NCBI RefSeq assembly: GCF_003586445.1
Contig: NZ_CP030028.1
Span: 262,501-326,500 of the forward strand
DNA length: 64,000 nucleotides
From: Bacillus sp. Y1
GTDB lineage: Bacteria; Bacillota; Bacilli; Bacillales; Cytobacillaceae
Direction: 5' to 3'
This document shows positions 9,693 to 18,380 of the stretch, piece by piece (within the stretch, counting starts at the first letter, position 1; every line of letters starts with the position of its first letter). Below the pieces are notes generated by a model. That model made no database searches. It was not told the origin of the DNA and saw only the letters and a list, made by a program, of their open reading frames with translations. Made by a program: the position numbers and the translations under genes.

Positions 9693-10999
9693 CAAGAATT
9701 CTCCTTTTCAATCAAATTATCAACAGGTAAAAAAATAATGAAAACTGTTCCTATTTCGTTTGAGCCACGTTTAAAGGTGACGTTTCCCTTGAGCTTTTTG
9801 ACCATATGTTCTACAAAAGTTAATCCAATACCTGTTGAGGGATATCCCATACCGTCAAATTTAGAAGTGAAGCCAGGTTTAAATATTAATTCCCTATTTT
9901 TATCTGAAATTCCTGGTCCGTCATCTTCGATCTGAAATTGAACCGAGTTATGTTGGAAACTTACTTCTATATTGATTGTTCCCTTTTTTTTAATAGCTTC
10001 TACAGCGTTTGCAACTAAATTGTTAACAATCGATAGAATGGTATAAATATGGTAATTGGGGTGATTTCCTTTAATGTTATAACTAAAAAGGATATCTTTT
10101 TCTAATAAATGTGCATACTTTTCATTTGCTCTTACAATTATTTTAATCAGATCAGAAATATTGACATAGTCTGTAAAACCTTCATTTGAGATAAGTTTTG
10201 ATAAGCCTGCGAAAATTCTCTGATTATCTTTTTTAATCTCATGTATTTCACCAGCTATTTCTAGTAATTGTTGACTGGTTTTTTCAACGAATTTAATGTC
10301 TACAATGTCATTTTGAATTAATTCTCTATATAATTCGTAAGTTTTTATAGTAATCGTTTCCGAATTTTGTAGTGTTTTTTTTAAATGAATAGATTCCTCA
10401 TATAAATTAGATACGTGCAATAACATATGTTCATTACGCTTTCGAACTTCTATCTCCCGGGATTGTGCTTCATAAAGTTTCATCATACTAAACACACCTA
10501 ATACCATAAAGCTATGAGTAAGAGCAATAAAAAACATCTCAATAAATGATCCTGAAGTAATCGTGACTTTAAAAATAATATACTGTATGAATATCTCTAC
10601 AAGATTGGACAATATTTCAATGATTATCCCAAAGAAACCAATGATCAAAGGTCGACGATGAAAATGATTTACTTTTACTATATAAAAAAGGCAAGTATAG
10701 GTGAAGTAAAAGAAAAAACTGGGATAATGAGTTTCAAAAGAAGTTAGCCAGTTAAAGTTTGCCTCTAATATGAAATCTAGTAGAATACGAAAAAATACAA
10801 CTAGCATAGCTGTTAAAAAGCCTGGGATAATTGCAGTTTTCCTTAAAAACAATAGGAATAAGAAAAGGGTTGGAGGGCCTAAGCTAACTCGAAACGTCTC
10901 ATTAATGGGATAAAAGTTTATTTCACCTGCTAATGGAACAAAAAGTATCATGAATAGAATAATGGTACGATCTTTCCTTATTAAAGGATTAATACTCAA
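9692..10999 (-). CDS. glnK: GlnK-type sensor histidine kinase (YcbA-like)
   Basis: About 435 residues: an N-terminal region of five or six hydrophobic segments (1-175), a coiled-coil linker, a candidate phosphoacceptor His in EIHEIKKD (about 253) and an HATPase domain with N-box NNLVANAVEAI, G1 DDGPGIS and G2 STGIGL. This is the CitA/YcbA-like membrane sensor plan, but without a clear extracellular PAS domain, so the stimulus may be sensed in the membrane. I favour TTG 10999 (GGGAAG eight bases upstream); GTG 11008 overlaps that site. It is transcribed divergently from the agcS gene and coupled to the regulator gene downstream. Confidence 0.82.
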   Translation of the reverse strand: MSINPLIRKDRTIILFMILFVPLAGEINFYPINETFRVSLGPPTLFLFLLFLRKTAIIPGFLTAMLVVFFRILLDFILEANFNWLTSFETHYPSFFFYFTYTCLFYIVKVNHFHRRPLIIGFFGIIIEILSNLVEIFIQYIIFKVTITSGSFIEMFFIALTHSFMVLGVFSMMKLYEAQSREIEVRKRNEHMLLHVSNLYEESIHLKKTLQNSETITIKTYELYRELIQNDIVDIKFVEKTSQQLLEIAGEIHEIKKDNQRIFAGLSKLISNEGFTDYVNISDLIKIIVRANEKYAHLLEKDILFSYNIKGNHPNYHIYTILSIVNNLVANAVEAIKKKGTINIEVSFQHNSVQFQIEDDGPGISDKNRELIFKPGFTSKFDGMGYPSTGIGLTFVEHMVKKLKGNVTFKRGSNEIGTVFIIFLPVDNLIEKENS

Positions 11000-11108
11000 A
11001 ACGAACACTTCCCATTTAAAATTTCGAATAGTAATGATAGTTTAAATAAAAAGTTCTTCTGAATCAACAACAGATTATCTGAATATTATTTAAATTTTTA
11101 AAAATTTA

Positions 11109-11159
11109 TTTGTAGTAATCGGTTACTTTTTGTAGCTTGGATTCTAAAATAAGTTATAT
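11109..11159 (+). promoter_or_regulatory. GlnL-type activator site and promoter of agcS
   Basis: Two direct repeats TTTGTAG (11109-11115, 11129-11135) are spaced 20 bp, and a -10-like TTATAT sits at 11154-11159. The distal repeat overlaps the -35 position, where no good hexamer exists, as expected for an activator-dependent promoter. The same 51-bp arrangement (41 identical positions) recurs before glsA. From memory the B. subtilis GlnL site is a TTTTGT direct repeat. Confidence 0.7.
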
Positions 11160-11173
11160 TTGTGAACAAAAAG

Positions 11174-11187
11174 TGAAAACGCTTACA
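11174..11187. promoter_or_regulatory. cre site (CcpA) downstream of the agcS promoter
   Basis: TGAAAACGCTTACA matches the cre consensus TGNAANCGNTNNCA fully. It lies about 15-30 bases after the -10 element, so CcpA would repress by blocking the polymerase early in the transcript. Confidence 0.7.
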
Positions 11188-11205
11188 CGAGGAGGTGGGT
11201 TCAAT

Positions 11206-11389
11206 TTGAAAAAAGATGGAATGATGCAATTGGATCAGGAAGAAGTTGTACTTCTTATCACAATACCAGGATTAAAGAAATATAGCTGCAATTATTCTTG
11301 CAGAAATAGGAGCAGATATTCCTCAATTCCCTATTTCTAAACAACTTGCTTCTATAAAACTATATTTATTATCACAGAAAAAGAGGTGA
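11206..11389 (+). pseudogene. IS110-type transposase remnant, frameshifted
   Basis: The leader before agcS encodes DQEEVVLLITIPGLKK in one frame and, after a one-base shift near 11280, IAAIILAEIGADIPQFPISK in the next frame, ending at TGA 11387-11389. Together these match the conserved TIPG-(I)xxxIAAxIxAEIGDxxQFxxxxxLAS region of IS110-family (DEDD) transposases. Only about 60 residues of the protein survive, with no ends of an element visible. The scrap lies between the GlnL-type promoter and the symporter start and therefore is part of the mRNA leader. Confidence 0.7.
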
Positions 11390-11394
11390 TCTTT

Positions 11395-12810
11395 ATGGCA
11401 GAAAGTTTGATTAATTGGGGAAATGTAATTCTATGGTCCTATGTTTTAATAGTTCTACTTGTTGGTATGGGGATTTATTTTACTTTCAAAACAAAATTTG
11501 TTCAGGTGACGAATCTAAAAGAAATGTTTCGTTTATTAAAGGAAAGTCCTCCTACTAGAAATGGAAAGAAACAAGTTTCATCATTTGGAGCGTTTTGTAT
11601 TAGTGCAGCTTCAAGAATAGGTACGGGTAATCTAGCTGGTGTTGCCATTGCGATTACATTAGGTGGTCCAGGTGCTGTGTTCTGGATGTGGGTTGTCGCG
11701 ATCTTCAGTGCAGCATTAAGCTTTATTGAAAGTACGCTAGCTCAAGTCTATAAAGTAAAAGATTCAAACGGGTTCAAAGGCGGACCAGCCTACTATATGG
11801 AAAAAGCGCTTGGTGCAAGATGGATGGGAGTGTTGTTTGCACTTTTAATCACCTTTTGTTTTGGACTAGCTTTTAATTCCGTTCAAGCAAATACCATTTC
11901 AATTGCATTTGAGGAAGCATTTAATACGAACCGTCTTGTGATCGGTGTAATCTTAACTGCGCTTACCGCAGTCGTTATTTTTGGTGGTGTTAATCGTATT
12001 GCTAAAGTGTCTCAGGTGGTTGTACCAGTCATGACTGTATTCTATTTATTGTTGGCTGTATATATAGTCATATTAAATATTGGTGAACTTCCAAGGATCA
12101 TCGGGCTTATCTTAACTAGTGCATTTGGTTTAAACGAAGCAGTTGCTGGTGGGATTGGTGCAGCAATAATGAATGGTGTAAAACGTGGATTATTTTCTAA
12201 TGAAGCTGGTATGGGAAGTGCGCCAGTTGCAGCCGCTACAGCAGATGTAAGCCATCCAGCAAAGCAAGGGTTTATCCAAACGCTAGGTGTTTTTGTGGAT
12301 ACATTGTTAATTTGTAGTGCAACAGCATTCATTATTTTATTGTCTGGAATTTCTGGAGAAGGGCTAGGTGGAATACAGCTTACTCAGAGCGCATTAGCTA
12401 GCCACGTTGGTCCATGGGCAAGTATTTTTGTTGCCATTACGATTCTGTTACTTTGTTTTAGCTCAATTATTGGAAATTATTATTACGCCGAATCAAACAT
12501 TGGATTTATTAATGAAAACAAATTGGCTATCCTTATATTCCGTTTAGCTGTGTTAGGGATGGTTCTTTTTGGTTCACTATCAAATTTAAGCATGGTTTGG
12601 AATTTAGCCGACCTTTTTATGGCACTTATGGCAATCACGAACTTAATCGCACTTGCTCTAATTGGGAAGATTGCACTTGCTGTGTTAAAAGACTACGTGA
12701 AACAGAAAAAAGAGGGGAAAGAGCCTGTATTTTATGCAAGCAACATCAAAGGGCTTAAAAATGTAGAATGCTGGAAAGATGAAAAGACCGAGGTGCGTAA
12801 AGAAGCATAA
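11395..12810 (+). CDS. AgcS-family Na+:amino acid (probably glutamine) symporter
   Basis: About 471 residues with roughly ten membrane helices. The alanine/glycine:cation symporter signature is clear: ISAASRIGTGNLAGVA, FKGGPAYYMEKALG, and NGVKRGLFSNEAGMGSAPVAAA. The family couples uptake of alanine, glycine or glutamine to Na+ (or H+). Neighbouring glutaminase and a GlnK/L-type system point to glutamine, like B. subtilis GlnT. ATG 11395 follows GAGGTGAT five bases upstream; an in-frame GTG at 11386 lies within the ribosome-binding site. It has its own activator-type promoter with cre site and a leader carrying a transposase relic. No strong terminator follows. Confidence 0.88.
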   Translation: MAESLINWGNVILWSYVLIVLLVGMGIYFTFKTKFVQVTNLKEMFRLLKESPPTRNGKKQVSSFGAFCISAASRIGTGNLAGVAIAITLGGPGAVFWMWVVAIFSAALSFIESTLAQVYKVKDSNGFKGGPAYYMEKALGARWMGVLFALLITFCFGLAFNSVQANTISIAFEEAFNTNRLVIGVILTALTAVVIFGGVNRIAKVSQVVVPVMTVFYLLLAVYIVILNIGELPRIIGLILTSAFGLNEAVAGGIGAAIMNGVKRGLFSNEAGMGSAPVAAATADVSHPAKQGFIQTLGVFVDTLLICSATAFIILLSGISGEGLGGIQLTQSALASHVGPWASIFVAITILLLCFSSIIGNYYYAESNIGFINENKLAILIFRLAVLGMVLFGSLSNLSMVWNLADLFMALMAITNLIALALIGKIALAVLKDYVKQKKEGKEPVFYASNIKGLKNVECWKDEKTEVRKEA

Positions 12811-12927
12811 AAGAAATGCGCAGGCACCCTGTCACAAGAAACAAATTATATATTTAGTTATCTGTTCAGCTTAGTGTATGTGTATGAAATAGAAATATAT
12901 TAAATATAAAAATAATTTTTTGATGTA

Positions 12928-12978
12928 TTTGTAGTGTTCTGTTTCTTTTCGTAGCGTGGATCCTAAACTGAATTATAT
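12928..12978 (+). promoter_or_regulatory. GlnL-type activator site and promoter of glsA
   Basis: TTTGTAG at 12928-12934 and TTCGTAG at 12948-12954 (20-bp spacing), then TTATAT at 12973-12978: element order and spacing are identical to the agcS promoter, 41 of 51 bases matching. Confidence 0.7.
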
Positions 12979-12996
12979 CTAATTAACTCAGAAAAT

Positions 12997-13010
12997 AGGA
13001 AGCGCTTACA
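12997..13010. promoter_or_regulatory. cre-like site before glsA
   Basis: AGGAAGCGCTTACA, centred on the palindrome AAGCGCTT, matches the cre consensus except at the first base. It stands about 20-35 bases after the -10 element and just before the glsA ribosome-binding site. Confidence 0.6.
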
Positions 13011-13026
13011 GGGGGGTGGTGGGAAA

Positions 13027-14019
13027 ATGTATCAGCAAAAGATAATAGACATAAATCAAGAAAGTGACCTCATGGAGGAAAAATACCTTGATGAATGGGT
13101 TAGGAAATACCGTTTGCTTGGTATGAAAGGCCGATGTGCTGACTATATCCCAGCTTTAAGCGAGTCTAACCGATCGGATTTAGGAGTTTACATGATTAGT
13201 TCTGATGGTCTTGAGATTAAGGCAGGAGATTGGCAAGTTCCTTTTACTTTGCAAAGTATTTCAAAAGTTATTAGTTTTATTGCTGCATGTTTAGACCGTG
13301 GAATTCCATATGTATTAAATCACGTTGATGTCGAACCAACAGGGGACGCTTTTAACTCTATCGTTCGTTTAGAATTGCATAAACCAGGTAAACCGTTCAA
13401 TCCAATGATTAACGTGGGAGCGATTACAGTCACATCTCTTCTTAATGGGGAATCACCAGAGCAACAGTTAGAATCGATCTATGCATTAATAGAAAAAATG
13501 ATTGGGAAACGACCAACCTTTAATGAAAAAGTATTTCAGTCTGAGTGGAAAACAGCAAATCGAAATAGAGCTTTAGCTTATTATTTGAAAGAAAGCGGAT
13601 TTTTAGAGTCAGAAGTAGAAGATGTGTTAAAAGTTTACTTAACACAATGTTCAATCGAAGTAAATACAAGAGATATTGCGTTAATGGGTTTAATTATATC
13701 TAATAATGGTTACGACCCAATTCAAAAAAGACAAGTCTTTCCTAAACAAATCGGGAAGTTAATCAAAGGTTTAATGCTAACTTGCGGGATGTATAATGCT
13801 TCAGGGAAGTTTGCAGCATTTGTTGGAATTCCAGCAAAAAGTGGCGTATCGGGTGGGATTATGGCATCAGTTCCAGCTAGATATCGACAAAATACACCTT
13901 TTCAAACAGGGTGTGGTATTGGGATTTATGGACCTGCTATAGATGAATATGGAAATAGCCTGGCAGGTGTTGAGTTATTAAAACATCTTGCTGAGGTGTA
14001 TGACCTCAGTATTTTTTAA
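13027..14019 (+). CDS. glsA: Glutaminase
   Basis: A 330-residue serine-type glutaminase of the beta-lactamase-like fold, hydrolysing glutamine to glutamate and ammonia in the cytoplasm. Visible are the catalytic SxxK in FTLQSISKVISF (Ser77, Lys80), the NPMINVGAI segment, the SIEVNTRDIALMG region, and SGGIMASVP and GCGIGIYGP near the end. Length fits the family (about 305-330). A G-rich ribosome-binding site precedes ATG 13027. It heads an operon with asparaginase (51 bases on) and aspartase, under the GlnL-type promoter and cre-like site. Confidence 0.95.
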   Translation: MYQQKIIDINQESDLMEEKYLDEWVRKYRLLGMKGRCADYIPALSESNRSDLGVYMISSDGLEIKAGDWQVPFTLQSISKVISFIAACLDRGIPYVLNHVDVEPTGDAFNSIVRLELHKPGKPFNPMINVGAITVTSLLNGESPEQQLESIYALIEKMIGKRPTFNEKVFQSEWKTANRNRALAYYLKESGFLESEVEDVLKVYLTQCSIEVNTRDIALMGLIISNNGYDPIQKRQVFPKQIGKLIKGLMLTCGMYNASGKFAAFVGIPAKSGVSGGIMASVPARYRQNTPFQTGCGIGIYGPAIDEYGNSLAGVELLKHLAEVYDLSIF

Positions 14020-14070
14020 TTATTGAGCTATTTTATTGCTGAAAATGAAAGTTATAAAGGGGATATTATC

Positions 14071-15114
14071 TTGAAGAAGTTGCTGTTACTTACTACAGGT
14101 GGGACAATCGCTTCATTAGAAGGAGAAAATGGATTAGCTCCTGAGATGAAGGGAGATGAACTTTTAAGTTATCTATCAGGAATAAATTTACATTGTCAGA
14201 TTGATAGTAAGCCTTTGATGAATATAGATAGTACAAATATGCAACCAGAAAATTGGGCGAAAATAGCAATATCAATATATGAGCATTACCATGATTACGA
14301 TGGCTTCGTTATTACACATGGGACAGATACAATGGCTTACACTTCAGCTGCGCTATCTTATATGCTACAAAATAGTGGGAAACCCATTGTGATAACAGGA
14401 TCTCAAGTCCCAATTTCCTTTCGGCAAACAGATGCTAAAAGAAATATCTCTGATGCGTTTCGGTTTGCTTGTGAAGAAATTGGTGGAGTATATGTTGTTT
14501 TTGATGGGAGAGTTATTCAAGGGACAAGAGCAATTAAAGTAAGAACAAAAAGCTATGATGCGATTGAAAGCATTAATTATCCTTATGTGGCTTTTATATA
14601 TAATGAGTGTATTCATTATAATTTACCGATCGATACGTCAAAGAATAAAGAGATAAAGCTAGATACTTCCCTTTGTACAGATGTTTTATTAATAAAGTTG
14701 TATCCTGGCATGAAGCCGGAATTCTTTGACTCTCTGAAGAATTTATGTAAAGGGATTGTAGTTGAGAGTTTTGGAAGCGGTGGTATTCCATTTGACAGAA
14801 GAAACATTGTAGAAAAATTAAATGACTTGACTAAATACGGAATATCTATTGTCGTTACTACTCAATGTTTAGAAGAAGGAGAGGATATGGATATTTATGA
14901 AGTAGGGAGAAAAGTTGATCGTAATACCATTATTCGTTCAAGGAATATGAATACTGAAGCCATTGTTCCAAAATTAATGTGGGCTTTAGGCAAGACAGGG
15001 GATCCGCAAAAGGTGAAGATGGTTATGGAAACACCAGTTGCAGATGATTTAGATTTTAAAACTTACAAGGGGTGTAAAGGAAATGGTGATAGACAAGAAA
15101 GAATACCGAATTGA
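14071..15114 (+). CDS. ansA: L-asparaginase, type I-like
   Basis: A 347-residue asparaginase with both catalytic Thr motifs: LTTGGTIAS at residues 8-16 and [11 protein letters not shown] near 90, plus the [11 protein letters not shown] region. No signal peptide follows the start, so it is cytoplasmic; it converts asparagine to aspartate and ammonia, feeding the aspartase downstream. I choose TTG 14071, with AAAGGGGAT seven bases before it, giving [12 protein letters not shown]; the open frame extends to 14023 without a ribosome-binding site. Its 3' end overlaps the start of the aspartase gene by 32 bases. Confidence 0.93.
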   Translation: MKKLLLLTTGGTIASLEGENGLAPEMKGDELLSYLSGINLHCQIDSKPLMNIDSTNMQPENWAKIAISIYEHYHDYDGFVITHGTDTMAYTSAALSYMLQNSGKPIVITGSQVPISFRQTDAKRNISDAFRFACEEIGGVYVVFDGRVIQGTRAIKVRTKSYDAIESINYPYVAFIYNECIHYNLPIDTSKNKEIKLDTSLCTDVLLIKLYPGMKPEFFDSLKNLCKGIVVESFGSGGIPFDRRNIVEKLNDLTKYGISIVVTTQCLEEGEDMDIYEVGRKVDRNTIIRSRNMNTEAIVPKLMWALGKTGDPQKVKMVMETPVADDLDFKTYKGCKGNGDRQERIPN

Positions 15115-16513
15115 GAGAGATTTTCTTGGAGAGAAGGAAATACCCGCAAATGTTTATTATGGAATACAAACGTTACGGGCTGTAGAAAATTTTCCAATCA
15201 CTAGCTATAAAATTCATACAGAAATGATAAAAGCGCTAGCAATGGTTAAAAAAGCAGCAGCACTTGCCAATATGGATATTAAGCGTTTATATGAAGGAAT
15301 TGGTAATGTAATTGTTCAATCTACAGATGAAATTCTAGAGGGAAAATGGCACGAGTATTTTATAGTCGACCCGATCCAAGGTGGAGCCGGTACGTCAATG
15401 AATATGAATGCAAATGAAGTTATTGCAAACCGTGCGCTTGAGTTACTTGGCCATAATAAAGGAGAATATGGGAAATTAAGCCCTAATAGTCATGTGAATA
15501 TGTCGCAATCAACAAACGATGTATTTCCGACAGCCATACATATCTCGACACTTAATATGCTGAATAAGCTTCTGGATACCATGAATGACATGTTAAATGC
15601 CTTTAAGGAAAAAGCTCAGCAATTTGACCATATTATAAAAATGGGACGTACTCACCTTCAAGATGCTGTACCCATTCGCCTAGGTCAAGAATTTGAAGCT
15701 TACAGCCGTGTATTGGAACGTGACATTAAACGGATTGGACAAACACGCCTGCATCTTTACGAAGTGAATATGGGAGCGACGGCTGTAGGGACAGGGCTAA
15801 ATGCTGACCCCAAGTATATAAAAAATGTGGTAAAGCACCTTTCAGATATTAGTGGCTTACAGCTTGTAGGAGCTGAACACCTTGTCGATGCAACACAAAA
15901 TACAGATGCTTACACAGAAGTGTCAGCAGCATTGAAGGTCTGCATGATAAATATGTCCAAAATAGCGAATGACTTACGATTAATGGCATCTGGTCCACGT
16001 GCGGGATTTGGAGAAATTACCTTACCATCACGTCAGCCTGGCTCCTCCATCATGCCAGGAAAGGTAAACCCAGTAATGCCAGAGCTTATTAACCAAGTTG
16101 CCTTTCAGGTTATTGGAAACGACCATACGATTTGCTTAGCCTCTGAAGCAGGGCAGCTTGAATTAAACGTGATGGAACCTGTGTTGGTTTTTAACTTGCT
16201 GCAATCCATCAGCATCATGAACAATGCATTTCGAAGCTTTACAGACTTTTGTTTAACAGGTATAAAAGCAAATGAAGACCGGATGAAAGAATATGTTGAA
16301 AAAAGTGTGGGATTACTTACAGCTGTAAATCCTCACATAGGGTATGAAGTTGCATCGCGAATTGCTCGAGAGGCCATCTTAAAAGGTAAATTGATTAGAG
16401 AGCTTTGCCTACAATATGAAGTGTTGACAGAGGAAGAGCTTGATTTAATATTAAACCCTTACGAAATGACGAATCCTGGAATATCTGGTAGTGCTCTTTT
16501 CGAACGAGTGTAA
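15083..16513 (+). CDS. ansB: Aspartate ammonia-lyase (aspartase)
   Basis: A 476-residue member of the aspartase/fumarase II superfamily. It shows [19 protein letters not shown] at the start, [14 protein letters not shown], the [11 protein letters not shown] motif, [11 protein letters not shown] and the flexible signature loop [22 protein letters not shown] and ALELLG features favour aspartase over fumarase, and coupling to asparaginase supports it. It deaminates aspartate to fumarate and ammonia. The start lies inside the end of ansA with AGGAAATGG context, so translation is coupled. A 208-base gap then precedes nhaC. Confidence 0.94.
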   Translation: MVIDKKEYRIERDFLGEKEIPANVYYGIQTLRAVENFPITSYKIHTEMIKALAMVKKAAALANMDIKRLYEGIGNVIVQSTDEILEGKWHEYFIVDPIQGGAGTSMNMNANEVIANRALELLGHNKGEYGKLSPNSHVNMSQSTNDVFPTAIHISTLNMLNKLLDTMNDMLNAFKEKAQQFDHIIKMGRTHLQDAVPIRLGQEFEAYSRVLERDIKRIGQTRLHLYEVNMGATAVGTGLNADPKYIKNVVKHLSDISGLQLVGAEHLVDATQNTDAYTEVSAALKVCMINMSKIANDLRLMASGPRAGFGEITLPSRQPGSSIMPGKVNPVMPELINQVAFQVIGNDHTICLASEAGQLELNVMEPVLVFNLLQSISIMNNAFRSFTDFCLTGIKANEDRMKEYVEKSVGLLTAVNPHIGYEVASRIAREAILKGKLIRELCLQYEVLTEEELDLILNPYEMTNPGISGSALFERV

Positions 16514-16721
16514 CAAACTATACTTTTATAAATAAAACTTAAAAGGCAATAAGCTCCTATTATAAAAATCATCCTATTAGGAACCATAGCATGATAGTAA
16601 AAGATATTCTTTGTTAAATATTTCCTATGTATCTCTTAATTTTGAGATGACTTTTAAAAGAAAGGTGAACGTTTAAATATAGAATTCCGAAAGAGCTTTA
16701 TTGTTGATAGGGGGAGTAGGA
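16514..16721 (+). other. Gap between aspartase and nhaC-type gene
   Basis: About 208 bases of AT-rich DNA with short weak inverted repeats (for example ATCTC/GAGAT near 16632-16649). No convincing terminator or promoter could be placed, so whether nhaC is in the same transcript is undecided. Confidence 0.4.
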
Positions 16722-18131
16722 GTGAGGAATGTACGATTACCATCAATGTTAGAGATTATCATCACATTGGGTTTGTTTTTAATCATTGTTTTTTCATTTA
16801 CCACTATATTTGATTTACCGATACAGCTAGCGCTATTGATATCGTGGTTCATTGTTATTTTACTTGGATTACACTTAGGACACAGATACCAGCAATTGCA
16901 AGGAGCTATTACAAATGGGATTTCAAATGGTCTTGAGGCTATTTTAATTCTCATTGTAGTCGGTGCCCTTATCGGTACTTGGATTGCAGGAGGAGTCGTA
17001 CCAACACTTATTTATTACGGTTTAGAGTTTATCCACCCGAGTATTTTCTTATTAGCTACACTCGTCATTTGCTCGATCACATCTTTGGCAACAGGTACAT
17101 CGTGGGGAACAGTAGGGACTGCAGGAATCGCAATGATGGCAATTGGAGAGGGAATGGGTATCCCTCTGCCGCTTGTAGCTGGTGCTGTTCTTTCAGGTGC
17201 ATACTTTGGAGATAAACTTTCTCCACTTTCTGACAGTACCGTACTCGCTGCATCAATGTCGAAAGTTGATGTTATTGCACACGTACGCGGCATGTTATAT
17301 TTAGATATCCCTGCATATATCATTACTGCTATTCTTTTTACTATAGTAGGGTTTATGTATAGCGGGGAAAATACAGATTTAGAAAAAGTGGAATTTCTAA
17401 AGACTGCATTACTTGAAAACTTTACTATTCAAATCTGGATGCTCATTCCAGCTATTTTTGTCATTCTAATGCTAGCACTGAAACAACCTTCTATACCAAC
17501 AATTGCTGCAGGAGCTTTCCTAGGTACTATTTGGGCAACTGTTTTTCAAGAGGTAGATTTTTCCGTAGCTATTGGTATTGCTTACAATGGTTTTTCAATA
17601 GATACAGGCATTGAATTCATGGATGATCTTCTGAACCGTGGAGGGATCGAGGGGATGCTAGGATCAATCGTCGTAATTATTTTTGGATTAGGATTTGGTG
17701 GTCTTTTAGAACATTTGGGAGTGCTAAAAGTAATAGTATCTAAGTTCCAGAACATGCTAACTTCAGCAGGTAATGTGACCATATCAACAATAATTGTAGC
17801 CTTTTTAGCGAATGTATTTGGTTGCGCTATGTACGTATCTTTAATTTTAACACCTAAGATTATGGAAGAAAACTATGATAAATTATATATTGATAGGAGA
17901 GTATTAGCGCGAAATTCTGAAGTCGGTGGTACACTAACATCTGGCATGATTCCATGGTCTGACAACGGTATTTTCATGGCAGGAATTTTAGGAGTAGCTA
18001 CCTTTTCTTATGTTCCATTTATGTGGTTAAGTTTTGTTTCCATTTTACTAGCGATCATTTATGGCTATACAGGAAAATATATTTGGTACACTAAAAATGA
18101 TGACCGGAAACTTCAACAGCAGGCTAACTAA
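16722..18131 (+). CDS. nhaC: NhaC-type Na+/H+ (or organic acid) antiporter
   Basis: About 469 residues with eleven to twelve membrane helices and NhaC-family motifs (GTSWGTVGTAGIA, GAYFGDKLSPLSDSTVLAA, GTLTSGMIPWSDNGIF). Family members exchange Na+ for H+; one branch, MleN, exchanges malate plus H+ for lactate plus Na+. From memory B. subtilis mleN lies next to ansAB. Here it could remove Na+ brought in by the AgcS-type symporter or move C4 products of aspartase; sequence alone does not decide. GTG 16722 has AGGGGGAG five bases upstream; TTG 16701 and ATG 16746 are alternatives. A strong terminator follows. Confidence 0.87.
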   Translation: MRNVRLPSMLEIIITLGLFLIIVFSFTTIFDLPIQLALLISWFIVILLGLHLGHRYQQLQGAITNGISNGLEAILILIVVGALIGTWIAGGVVPTLIYYGLEFIHPSIFLLATLVICSITSLATGTSWGTVGTAGIAMMAIGEGMGIPLPLVAGAVLSGAYFGDKLSPLSDSTVLAASMSKVDVIAHVRGMLYLDIPAYIITAILFTIVGFMYSGENTDLEKVEFLKTALLENFTIQIWMLIPAIFVILMLALKQPSIPTIAAGAFLGTIWATVFQEVDFSVAIGIAYNGFSIDTGIEFMDDLLNRGGIEGMLGSIVVIIFGLGFGGLLEHLGVLKVIVSKFQNMLTSAGNVTISTIIVAFLANVFGCAMYVSLILTPKIMEENYDKLYIDRRVLARNSEVGGTLTSGMIPWSDNGIFMAGILGVATFSYVPFMWLSFVSILLAIIYGYTGKYIWYTKNDDRKLQQQAN

Positions 18132-18224
18132 AAGTTTATAACTTCTCATCCAATTCCATGGGGAGTGTGAGAATTACGGTAACACTATTTACTTTAAAAT
18201 GCTAACATTTTACTAATGCAATGG

Positions 18225-18271
18225 AAGTTTCTCATGAGTTAACTAACTTGTGAGAAGCTTCTATTTTTTTA
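18225..18271 (+). terminator. Terminator after nhaC-type gene
   Basis: GAAG-TTTCTCA (18225-18235) pairs with TGAGAAG-CTTC (18252-18262), with a single bulge, followed by a run of seven T. Confidence 0.8.
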
Positions 18272-18380
18272 GTTTTGCTAAAGGAAAACGTTTGTTAAAT
18301 TCTAGAAAATTGAATGAAACTTATCTATGATTAAATCGTATAGATAAGGTGAAAACATAATTTTGAAAGGGGAGAGGGCC

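Noticed and set aside
11137..11340. A 67-codon gene between the kinase and the symporter
   Set aside because: Its start overlaps the promoter region, and its second half is a transposase relic that switches frame; treated as pseudogene plus leader.
16640..16680. cre site before the nhaC-type gene
   Set aside because: TGAACGTTTAAA resembles cre superficially, but the spacing between TG and CG is two bases short.
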